Positions 27,444 to 34,302 of a stretch of DNA of 64,000 bases are shown piece by piece; the stretch's first letter is position 1, and each line of letters begins with the position of its first letter. Position numbers and translations under genes: made by a program. This DNA comes from Immundisolibacter sp. (GTDB lineage: Bacteria; Pseudomonadota; Gammaproteobacteria; Immundisolibacterales; Immundisolibacteraceae). The stretch is from positions 1-64,000 of the forward strand of contig NZ_JACIZD010000008.1 in the NCBI RefSeq assembly GCF_014359565.1. Direction: 5' to 3'. A model generated the notes under the pieces. The model worked only from the letters and a program-made list of their open reading frames with translations, was not told the DNA's origin and searched no databases.

Positions 27444-27506
27444 CGCGCTCGAAAATCTGACCCGGCTGCCCACCGGCAGTTCGCGTACCCCCGAGGAGAG
27501 TTCCTG

Positions 27507-28514
27507 ATGAAGGTGATCGAAATTCCCGAATTCGGCGTCGCCAAGCTGGCGGTCGTCGAGCGTCCCGACCCGCAGCCCGGCCCCGGTCAGGTGCTGGTGC
27601 GCGTGCGGGCCGTGTCGCTGAATTTCCGCGACCTGATGACCGTGCAGGGCCAGTACAACCCGCGCCAGAAGCTGCCGCTGATCCCGCTGTCCGACGGTGC
27701 CGGCGAGGTGGTGTCGGTCGGTCCCGGCGTGCGCCGCTTCAAGCCCGCCGACCGGGTGGTGGCGATCTTTGCGCAGAAATGGCTGGGCGGCGAGGCCACA
27801 CCGGCGGCCCGCGGCTCCACGCTGGGCGGCCCCGGCGATGGCATGGCGGCGGAACTGGTGGCACTCGACGAGGACGGCTTGCTGCCGATCCCCGAGCATC
27901 TTTCCTTCGAGCAGGCGGCGACGCTGCCCTGCGCCGGCGTGACGGCCTGGAACGCAGTCGTGGTGCAGGGTCAGGTCAAGCCGGGCGATACCGTGCTGGC
28001 GCTGGGCACCGGTGGCGTGTCGCTGTTTGCCCTGCAGTTCGCCAAGGCGGCCGGCGCCAAGGTCATCATCACCTCCAGCAGTGACGAGAAACTGGCCCGC
28101 GCCAAGGCGCTGGGCGCTGATCACGGCGTCAATTACGCGAGCGAACCGGACTGGGACAAGGCGGTGCTGGCGCTCACTGACAAAGCCGGCGTCGATCAGG
28201 TGGTGGAGGTCGGCGGTGCCGGCACCATCGCCAAGTCCATCAACTCCGCACGCATGGGCGGCACCATCACCATCATCGGCGTGCTGGCCGGCAACGCCTC
28301 CGAAATGGATCTGCGCCCGGTGCTGATGAAGGGCCTGCGCCTGCATGGCGTGTTCGTCGGCCCGCGCGAGATGTTCGAGGCCATGAACCGCGCCATCAGC
28401 ACCCACCGCATCGAACCGGTCATCGATCGCGTGTTCGAGCGCGCCGACATCGGCGCTGCCTTCGAGCATATGGCCGCCGGCAGGCACTTCGGCAAGATCG
28501 TCGTTCGCATGTGA
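27507..28514 (+). CDS. Zinc-independent NAD(P)-dependent alcohol dehydrogenase (MDR)
   Basis: This 335-residue medium-chain dehydrogenase/reductase has a GroES-like N-domain (AVSLNFRDLMTVQGQYNP, LIPLSDGAGEVVSVGPGVRR). The cofactor domain carries TVLALGTGGVSLFALQFAKA and VIITSSSDEKLARAKALGAD. The Cys/His catalytic zinc ligands are replaced, placing it with the zinc-free alcohol-dehydrogenase-like group. The substrate cannot be assigned. The gene has GAGGAGAG upstream and appears to be a single transcription unit, divergent from the lipid-transport operon. Confidence 0.88.
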   Translation: MKVIEIPEFGVAKLAVVERPDPQPGPGQVLVRVRAVSLNFRDLMTVQGQYNPRQKLPLIPLSDGAGEVVSVGPGVRRFKPADRVVAIFAQKWLGGEATPAARGSTLGGPGDGMAAELVALDEDGLLPIPEHLSFEQAATLPCAGVTAWNAVVVQGQVKPGDTVLALGTGGVSLFALQFAKAAGAKVIITSSSDEKLARAKALGADHGVNYASEPDWDKAVLALTDKAGVDQVVEVGGAGTIAKSINSARMGGTITIIGVLAGNASEMDLRPVLMKGLRLHGVFVGPREMFEAMNRAISTHRIEPVIDRVFERADIGAAFEHMAAGRHFGKIVVRM

Positions 28515-28612
28515 ACTGCCCCACAACCCGCAGGCAGGCGGGCTTGGGTATAGTTTTGCTCCTCGTGCCTGCTCACCAATAAACCGAAGCAACCATCCCA
28601 GGGAGTCTTTAC

Positions 28613-29566
28613 ATGTCGAGAAAAAAAACGCTGATCGTCAGCCTGTGCGGGGTCGCCACACTGGCGCTTGCCGGCTGCGCCTCCACCCAGACCCAGCTCG
28701 GCAGCGGCGGCAGCATGGTCAGCGGGTCGGCCGGCGCGGCTGGTGCGCAGGGCGCGGCACCCCAGCTGACCCGCTGCGCCACGCCCATCGGTACCGCCGC
28801 GCTGATCGAGCAGGACAACCCGATGCTGGCACAGGCCGGCCTGACCAGTCCGATTCCGCTGCTGCGCATCATGATGGCGCAGAGCAACTGCTTCCGCGTG
28901 GTCGACCGCGGCCAGGCCAGCCAGGCCATGCAGCGTGAGCGGGCCATGGCCGCCGGTGGGGACCTGCAAAGCGGCAGCAACATGGGCGCCGGTCAGATGA
29001 AGGCGGCCGATTTCCTGATCACGCCCAACGTGGTGTTCAAGGATTCCAACGCCGGCGGCGGCGGCGCCGGGCTGGGTGCCCTGATTCCGGGTATCGGTGG
29101 CGCCATTGCCGGTGGCATCAAGTGGACCAACATGGAGTCCCAGGTCACGCTGTTCCTGACCAACGTGCGTACTGGCGAGCAGGAAGCTGCCGCCGAGGGC
29201 AGCGCCAGCAAGCGCGACCTGGGCTTCGGCGGCCTGGCATTCGGTGGTCTGGTCGGCGCCGGTGGCGGCGCGTATGCCAGCACCGATATCGGCAAGATCG
29301 TCTCAGCGGCCTTTCTGGACGCCCACAACAAACTGGTAGCGCAGGTCCAGGCGACCCAGCCGGCGGCCACCCGCCCGTCGGCGTCCGGTTATATGACCCT
29401 GTCGGCCGTCAATATGCGCTCCGGCCCCTCGACCCAGTCGCCGGTGGTGCAGCTGGTGTCCAAGGGCACGCCGGTGACGCCGACCGGCGAGAAGCAAGGC
29501 GCCTGGTGGGCGGTGGAAGCCAACGGCCGGACCGGCTGGATCCACGGCGACTACATCACGCGCTGA
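28613..29566 (+). CDS. CsgG-like lipoprotein with C-terminal SH3 domain
   Basis: This 317-residue lipoprotein has a signal peptide ending ALAGC with Cys22 as lipidation site. Its middle resembles the CsgG/FlgO-type domain: PIPLLRIMMAQSNCFRVVDRGQASQAMQRER, read in parts, then KAADFLITPNVVFK, a glycine-rich turn, and ESQVTLFLTNVRTGEQ. The last 60 residues are a bacterial SH3 domain (SAVNMRSGPSTQSPVVQLVSKG, WWAVEANGRTGWIHGDYI), often peptidoglycan-binding. It may link outer membrane and cell wall. No curli genes are nearby. A strong terminator follows. Confidence 0.8.
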   Translation: MSRKKTLIVSLCGVATLALAGCASTQTQLGSGGSMVSGSAGAAGAQGAAPQLTRCATPIGTAALIEQDNPMLAQAGLTSPIPLLRIMMAQSNCFRVVDRGQASQAMQRERAMAAGGDLQSGSNMGAGQMKAADFLITPNVVFKDSNAGGGGAGLGALIPGIGGAIAGGIKWTNMESQVTLFLTNVRTGEQEAAAEGSASKRDLGFGGLAFGGLVGAGGGAYASTDIGKIVSAAFLDAHNKLVAQVQATQPAATRPSASGYMTLSAVNMRSGPSTQSPVVQLVSKGTPVTPTGEKQGAWWAVEANGRTGWIHGDYITR

Positions 29567-29602
29567 CCGCAAACCGGGGACGTCCCCCGGCATCCTTTCC
29601 GG

Positions 29603-29636
29603 AAAGCCCGTCGGTGGAAACCGGCGGGCTTTTTTG
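29603..29636 (+). terminator. Intrinsic terminator after the CsgG-like gene
   Basis: AAAGCCCG pairs with CGGGCTTT, extended by a T-G pair and CGG/CCG around a TGGAAA loop, and runs into TTTTTT. This is the classic form of a Rho-independent terminator. Confidence 0.92.
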
Positions 29637-29640
29637 TGCC

Positions 29641-29795
29641 TATAGGACGCTGAATAACTCCATCCTGGATTTGTCAGCACCCGCCATCGCAAAAAGTGGT
29701 TTTCCGATGGCTGACAAGATCAGCAGCTTACGGCCGCTGATCTTGGCAACGCGTCCCTGCGCTGCGGGAAACGCTGAATACTTCCGTTTCCTATA
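29641..29795 (+). repeat. Dispersed hairpin element, copy B, MITE-like and longest copy
   Basis: This roughly 155-base element begins TATAGGACGCTGAATA and ends CTGAATACTTCCGTTTCCTATA. The two outer ends are imperfect inverted repeats that share TATAGGA. The centre holds GATCAGCAGCT-tac-GGCCGCTGATC. No coding is seen. Its right end resembles the end of the IS5-family element at 548, so it may be a non-autonomous derivative. It covers the stop codon of the cupin gene. Confidence 0.65.
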
Positions 29796-30252
29796 CGCGC
29801 AACAACCGGGCCACGGCAGGGATTGCGCGCAGCTGCGCCAGCTCCTCATCGGTCGGCAACTGCGGCCGGTCCCGTTCGCGACTGACCACGCACAAAAAGC
29901 CGAGCGCCTGGCCGGCATTGGCATGGAACTGGTGGAAGCATTGCGGACCGACGTACACACAGTCCAGCGGCGCCACATTCTGGACCCGCTCGCCCAGAAT
30001 CACCGACCCGCAACCGCGCAGGATGATCACCGCATGCGGGTGCTGGTGGCGCTCCAGGGTCGAATACCCGCCGGCCTGAATCTCGAAATAGCGCACAAGT
30101 GCATCGAGCGCCTGTTCCCCGTCGCCTTCCCCCAGCAAGGTGCGACGGGTGATGTGCCGATGCGGGCCATCCTCGTCCTTGTAGGCCCGCAGCGGTATCT
30201 GCGGCCACTCGAAGTCACCGCCGCGCAGCACGTGCGATTCGTCGCCGTTCAC
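29791..30252 (-). CDS. Cupin-domain protein paired with the RuBisCO-like protein
   Basis: This 153-residue single-domain cupin has likely metal ligands His69, His71 and His73 in LERHQHPHAVIILRGCG and His107 in YVGPQCFHQFHAN; the usual Glu of cupin motif 1 is not seen. An N-terminal HRHITRRTLLG adds two more His. It overlaps the RuBisCO-like gene by 4 bases. In Rhodospirillum rubrum such a pair belongs to the methylthioadenosine-isoprenoid shunt, where the cupin removes methanethiol from 1-methylthioxylulose 5-phosphate. That role is only a hypothesis here. Its TAG stop falls inside the end of a dispersed repeat. Confidence 0.82.
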   Translation of the reverse strand: MNGDESHVLRGGDFEWPQIPLRAYKDEDGPHRHITRRTLLGEGDGEQALDALVRYFEIQAGGYSTLERHQHPHAVIILRGCGSVILGERVQNVAPLDCVYVGPQCFHQFHANAGQALGFLCVVSRERDRPQLPTDEELAQLRAIPAVARLLRV

Positions 30253-31472
30253 CTGAACACCTCGTCCACCACACGACGCAGTGCCGCCGCGCCGCGCTCG
30301 AGATCACCCTGCGCGTACAGGCTGCCGCCGATCAGCAACAAGGTATCCGGCCCGTATCGCCCCAGCCAGTGCGCGGCGCTGGCCACATCCATGCCGCCCG
30401 CCGGCGCCGGGAGGCTGGGCCGCAGCGTGCCCAGCGGCCGACGCAAGTGGTCGTTGATGCGCGCGCAGGTCGCGGCTGAAAAATCGAAACGCCCGCCGGC
30501 GTTCGGGTAGATGACCGCATCGGCACCGGCCAGCCGGAACAGATCGCCCAGCACCAGCTGCGGCGCCATGCCGGCGCCGCGTCCGAACAGACTGCCGGTC
30601 AGCGCCGGATGCGCGAGGATGGCCAGGCCGTACTGGTCGCGGATCAGGCGCAACGTGTCCAGGCCGACCAGCCACGGGCTGATCAGAACGCCAAGGCAGC
30701 CGGCTTCGCGCGCTGCCGCCAGACGCTGCGCCAGCAGCGCCGCCGGTGCGGTCACGTTCGGGAAGTAGTGGCTGTTGCCGCCGCTGGCGGTATTGGCCCG
30801 CGTCACCGCCTCCTGACAGCGCGCCAGACGCTCGGCGAACGACGCCGCCGGCTGGTCGGCAAGGCCGTGATCATCCTTGATGATATCGATGCCGCCGCGG
30901 GCGAAGGCCTCGCAGCGCTGCGCCAGTTCCGACGCCGACAGCCCCATGGGCTTCAGCGCCGTGCACAGCAGCGCGCGGCCATGCACCCCGGTCAGCGCGC
31001 GCAGGCCGGCGATGCCATGTCCCGGACCGCCCAGCGCGCCGAGCAGCGTGGCCGGCCAGTCAATGCCGACCACGCGAATTCCCGGTTGCAGGGAGATGTT
31101 TCCGAACAGCAGGTTCAGGCACTGCGGCAGGTCAGCGCCAATGGCGTCCAGACTGTACGACAGCCACGCCTGTGCGCGCCGCGGCCCGGTCTGTTGCACC
31201 GCCTCGACCCGTCCGGCCAGGCGCTCGGCCAGCTCCGCCGTCAGCAGCGATCGCGGCAGCTCGACCGTTTGTTCGAGCGCTATCAGAGCTGCCTTGCCAG
31301 CCGCGTCCGCACCGGCCGCCAGATTCAGTGCGTAGCGCACGCCCAGCCGGCCATCGGCGCGCAGACCGGCCTGGGTCGCGCTGGCCGGCGCCGATGCCAG
31401 TACCTCGTCCTGCGCCGCACCGGCGCGCAGGCGAGCGTTGGTATCGGCAAGCCGACGAACAGTGGCTGACAT
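30249..31472 (-). CDS. RuBisCO-like protein (form IV)
   Basis: This 407-residue protein has the RuBisCO large-chain fold: an N-terminal domain to about residue 135 and then a TIM barrel. TALKPMGLS keeps the first active-site Lys (Lys174), and GGIDIIKDDHGLADQP keeps the carbamate Lys and its two Asp (Lys199, Asp200, Asp201), but His202 replaces the Glu of true RuBisCO. LAHPALTG (His288) and the phosphate-site LLIGGSLY are recognisable. It should therefore not fix CO2. Family members enolise or isomerise phosphorylated sugars such as 5-methylthioribulose 1-phosphate, or act on related substrates. The overlapping cupin gene supports a joint pathway. Confidence 0.9.
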   Translation of the reverse strand: MSATVRRLADTNARLRAGAAQDEVLASAPASATQAGLRADGRLGVRYALNLAAGADAAGKAALIALEQTVELPRSLLTAELAERLAGRVEAVQQTGPRRAQAWLSYSLDAIGADLPQCLNLLFGNISLQPGIRVVGIDWPATLLGALGGPGHGIAGLRALTGVHGRALLCTALKPMGLSASELAQRCEAFARGGIDIIKDDHGLADQPAASFAERLARCQEAVTRANTASGGNSHYFPNVTAPAALLAQRLAAAREAGCLGVLISPWLVGLDTLRLIRDQYGLAILAHPALTGSLFGRGAGMAPQLVLGDLFRLAGADAVIYPNAGGRFDFSAATCARINDHLRRPLGTLRPSLPAPAGGMDVASAAHWLGRYGPDTLLLIGGSLYAQGDLERGAAALRRVVDEVFR

Positions 31473-31487
31473 TGAAACTCGGCTTGC

Positions 31488-31522
31488 AGGGCGGGCTGGG
31501 GATTCTATCCCAGCCGCCCCGC
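31488..31522. other. Imperfect inverted repeat upstream of the RuBisCO-like gene
   Basis: GGGCGGGCTGGG faces CCCAGCCGCCC across GATTCTAT, with one bulged base. It lies some 15-50 bases before the ATG on the minus strand, so it may be a 5' UTR hairpin or an operator. There is no T run. Confidence 0.35.
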
Positions 31523-31546
31523 TTGCGACCCGGCCACCGTCACCGC

Positions 31547-31575
31547 TTGCCGCGGGCCGAAATACCGGTTACACA
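31547..31575 (+). promoter_or_regulatory. Possible promoter of the HNH gene
   Basis: TTGCCG (31547-31552) and TACACA (31570-31575) are 17 bases apart, about 65 bases before the ATG. The match to sigma-70 is moderate. Confidence 0.35.
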
Positions 31576-31639
31576 ATCGCGGTCCAAGCTTGATGGATGG
31601 CCGTTTTTGGCGTCGGTACGCGCACCGACGGGGACGCAC

Positions 31640-32245
31640 ATGACACAACAGCTTGCTCAACAGGTGCTGCGCACGGACGTGTCCGGAATGCCCCTTGAAT
31701 GGGTGGATTACCAGACCGCGGTACGCCTGTACCACTTCGGCCACGTGGCCTATACCTGCGGCACGCTGCTGTACCGGGTGCACGGCGGCAGGAATGCCGC
31801 CAGCGGCCTGCGCAGCGTGGTCGAGGTCAATTCCATCATCGCCACTTCCGGCGACCAGTCGGCGCTGCGCCGCAGCCGCGAGGTGTACTCGCCGCCCCTG
31901 AACAACCCTGCCCTTTTCAAGCGCGACGGCCACACCTGCCTGTACTGCGGCCAGCAGTTCCTGTCGCGCGAGCTGTCGCGGGACCACGTACGCCCGCTGA
32001 GTGCCAACGGCGCCGACACCTGGGCCAATGTCGTCACCGCCTGCAAGCGCTGCAACAACCACAAGGCCAACCGCACGCCGGAACAGGCCGGCATGCAGCT
32101 GCTGGCAATCCCGTTCGTGCCGACCCATGCCGAGTACGTCTACCTGCGTGGGCGACGCATCCTGGCCGACCAGATGGAATTCCTGCTGGCGCATTTTCCG
32201 CGTTCGAGCCCGCTGCAGGCGCGGTTGCGCGCGCAGATGAGCTGA
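31640..32245 (+). CDS. HNH endonuclease family protein
   Basis: This 201-residue protein has a C-terminal HNH domain with structural zinc. Cys100-x2-Cys103 (CLYC), Asp115-His116 in SRDHVRPL, Asn130 in TWANVVTAC, Cys135-x2-Cys138 and His141 in KRCNNHKANRTP give the complete Cys4-HNH pattern. The first 90 residues, including LEWVDYQTAVRLYHFG, are shared by a widely conserved family of chromosomal HNH proteins whose role is unknown. It is not next to restriction or phage genes. ATG 31640 is the first start after the divergent gap. Confidence 0.88.
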   Translation: MTQQLAQQVLRTDVSGMPLEWVDYQTAVRLYHFGHVAYTCGTLLYRVHGGRNAASGLRSVVEVNSIIATSGDQSALRRSREVYSPPLNNPALFKRDGHTCLYCGQQFLSRELSRDHVRPLSANGADTWANVVTACKRCNNHKANRTPEQAGMQLLAIPFVPTHAEYVYLRGRRILADQMEFLLAHFPRSSPLQARLRAQMS

Positions 32246-32348
32246 CGCTTGACGGCAGTCATACGCAGAGGCTTGCCGCCGCGGCACCGGTGCGCAAGAC
32301 TGCGCCGGAGCTTTCCTGGCTCATAACGCCGATGCCGGAGGACACGTC

Positions 32349-32813
32349 ATGCAAAAGGTCACGCTGCGACGCATCCTGGTAGCGCTGGATTTTTCCGATC
32401 CGGCCCGCAGCGCGCTGGCCTACGCGGCCGGCCTGGGGCGGACCTTCGATGCCGAACTGGTGCTGCTGTACGTGGCGGAACCGCCGCCGTTCGCGCCGGA
32501 CCTGAGCGACTCGCACGGCTATGAGGAGAAAATGGCCGCCTACGCGCGCGAGCAGCTTCAGGCCCTGACCCAGGAACACCTCGATCAGGGCATCAAAACC
32601 CGCTATGTGGTGCGTTTTGGCCGGCCGGCGGAGGAAATCGTCGCCGCCGCGCGCGACGAGCAGGTCGACCTCATCATCATGGCCACCCACGGCCGCTCCG
32701 GCTTGAAGCATCTGGTCGGCAGCGTCGCCGAGAAGGTGGTTCGCCTGGCCACCCGCCCGGTGCTGGTCACGCACTTCGGCCGTGACGAGGAGCCGGTGCT
32801 GGTGCAGAACTGA
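32349..32813 (+). CDS. Universal stress protein, UspA family
   Basis: This 154-residue soluble Usp domain protein begins TLRRILVALDFSDPARSAL. The ATP-binding segment in the C-terminal part, MATHGRSGLKHLVGSVAEKV, contains the G-2x-G-9x-G pattern followed by a Ser/Val stretch, so nucleotide binding is likely. These proteins help survival in stress or stationary phase, but partners cannot be inferred. It lies alone between the HNH gene and the convergent ketopantoate reductase. GGAGG precedes the ATG. Confidence 0.92.
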   Translation: MQKVTLRRILVALDFSDPARSALAYAAGLGRTFDAELVLLYVAEPPPFAPDLSDSHGYEEKMAAYAREQLQALTQEHLDQGIKTRYVVRFGRPAEEIVAAARDEQVDLIIMATHGRSGLKHLVGSVAEKVVRLATRPVLVTHFGRDEEPVLVQN

Positions 32814-32844
32814 CCGACGCGCTCCGCGCTCCGGTCCGGCAGGC

Positions 32845-33774
32845 TCAGTCCGAACTGCCGTACTTGCCCAGCAGGATGTGATGCAGCGTGGCAGTGACCG
32901 GCACCTCGATGCCCAGCTGCCCGGCCCGGCGCAGCACCGCCCCGGTGATGCCATCCAGCTCCAGCGGCTTGCCGCGCTCGGCGTCGGCCTGCATGGAGGG
33001 CTTGATGGGGTCGATGCCCTTGATCCACTGGAACACGGCTTCCAGTTCGTGCGGGCTGAACTCGACCTCGTCGGCTGCCGCCGCGGCGCCGGCCTCGCGC
33101 ATCAGGTTGCGCATCACCCAGGCCATGTCGGGGTCATTCGCCATGCGCTGGGTATCCAGGAAGGTCACTGCCGCCAGCGGATTGCAGCCGTTGTTCAGGA
33201 CCAGCTTTCGCCACAGTTCGCGGCGGATGTCTTCGCTCGCGTAGACGGTGACGCCGGCCTGACGCAGTAGTTCGACCATGGCCGTCGTTTCGCGGCCGCA
33301 GCCGGTCGGATAATCGCCCAGAACCGCCTCGAGCACGCCGCGCACTTCCACCTCGCCGGGGGCGGTGATGTGGGCGAAGAACTTGCGCATCAGGCCGCCC
33401 ATCACCGGCCGCTCGAAGACCTCGGCCAGGATCGGCTCGTTGTCGACGCCGTTTTGCAGCGAGCCCAGCCGGCAGTCCGCACTCACATAAGACTTCAACT
33501 GCTCGGCCAGGCGGCGCGTGTGCTGACTCTTGCAGGCAAACAGCAGCCAGTCGCAGCCGGCAAGCTGGCCGAGCGCAGCCTCGTTCGCGGTGTCGATCAC
33601 GGGCAGGCGGTGCGTTTCCCGCACGCCGTTGAAGTCCAGAACCAGACCCTGCTCGGCCAGGCGCGCCGCATGCTCGCCGCGCGCCAGCAGCAGCACTTCG
33701 GCCTGACCGGTGGCGGCGAGACGCGCACCCAGCAGGCAGCCGATGCCGCCAGCCCCGACGATGCCAATACGCAT
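32845..33774 (-). CDS. panE: 2-dehydropantoate 2-reductase
   Basis: This 309-residue enzyme of the ApbA/PanE family reduces ketopantoate to pantoate with NADPH in pantothenate synthesis. The N-terminal Rossmann motif is RIGIVGAGGIGCLLGARL (2-19). The C-terminal domain has the catalytic Lys in LWRKLVLNNGCNPLAAVT and the conserved Glu/Ser-containing end. Paralogues with other 2-oxoacid substrates exist, so panE is likely but not certain. The ATG is 3 bases from the ferredoxin stop. Confidence 0.82.
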   Translation of the reverse strand: MRIGIVGAGGIGCLLGARLAATGQAEVLLLARGEHAARLAEQGLVLDFNGVRETHRLPVIDTANEAALGQLAGCDWLLFACKSQHTRRLAEQLKSYVSADCRLGSLQNGVDNEPILAEVFERPVMGGLMRKFFAHITAPGEVEVRGVLEAVLGDYPTGCGRETTAMVELLRQAGVTVYASEDIRRELWRKLVLNNGCNPLAAVTFLDTQRMANDPDMAWVMRNLMREAGAAAAADEVEFSPHELEAVFQWIKGIDPIKPSMQADAERGKPLELDGITGAVLRRAGQLGIEVPVTATLHHILLGKYGSSD

Positions 33775-33777
33775 GCC

Positions 33778-34101
33778 CTACTCTTCCAGCAGCTTGCGCT
33801 TGCCCGGCACGCCGGCCCACTGCTCGGCATCTGCCGGTGCGTCCTTGCGCTGGGTGATCGGCGGCCACAGCTGCGACAGGCGGGCGTTCAGTTCGATGAA
33901 CTCCTGCTGGTCGGCGGCGACTTCTTCCTCATCGACGATGGCCTCGACCGGGCACTCGGCCACGCACAGGGTGCAGTCGATGCACTCGTCGGGGTCGATG
34001 ACCAGCATGTTCGGGCCTTCGCGGAAGCAGTCCACCGGACACACTTCCACGCAATCGGTGTACTTGCACTTGATGCAGGCTTCGGTGACGACGAAGGCCA
34101 T
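33778..34101 (-). CDS. fdxA: 7Fe ferredoxin
   Basis: This 107-residue ferredoxin carries one [3Fe-4S] and one [4Fe-4S] cluster. The N-terminal [20 protein letters not shown], then CPVDCF, and the second set [15 protein letters not shown] give the Azotobacter-type FdxA pattern, in which one Cys of the first cluster set is spaced differently. The C-terminal extension to about 107 residues is also characteristic. It is an electron carrier with unspecified partners. ATG 34101 is chosen because it begins the conserved family N-terminus. It lies just upstream of panE. Confidence 0.94.
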   Translation of the reverse strand: MAFVVTEACIKCKYTDCVEVCPVDCFREGPNMLVIDPDECIDCTLCVAECPVEAIVDEEEVAADQQEFIELNARLSQLWPPITQRKDAPADAEQWAGVPGKRKLLEE

Positions 34102-34184
34102 GACCGTTCTCCGGGACAAAAAAGCGAGCAATTATAGCGGCCAGCCCTGGGCCGACCGGCACCTGCCACGCGCCCGCGATCAGA

Positions 34185-34292
34185 TTCGGCCCGTGGGCGG
34201 GCCTCCCACGACACAGACGACGCCCGTGGGAGCGGCGCCCCCGCCGCGAATCTTCGAATCAGGCAGTCGGCCCGTGGGCGGGCTTCCCACAC
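34185..34292 (-). repeat. Two-arm GTGGGAG element, copy 1 plus a half copy
   Basis: Read on the minus strand, 34292-34222 gives GGGAAGCCCGCCCACGGGCC, a short spacer with TGATTCGAAGATTCGCGGCGG and GGCGCCGCTCCCAC. A further single arm (GGGCGGGCCTCCCAC) lies at 34195-34209. Each arm is a hairpin and the outer GTGGGA ends face each other. The family recurs at 39036 and 41361. Confidence 0.75.
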
Positions 34293-34302
34293 CGCGGCTT
34301 GC

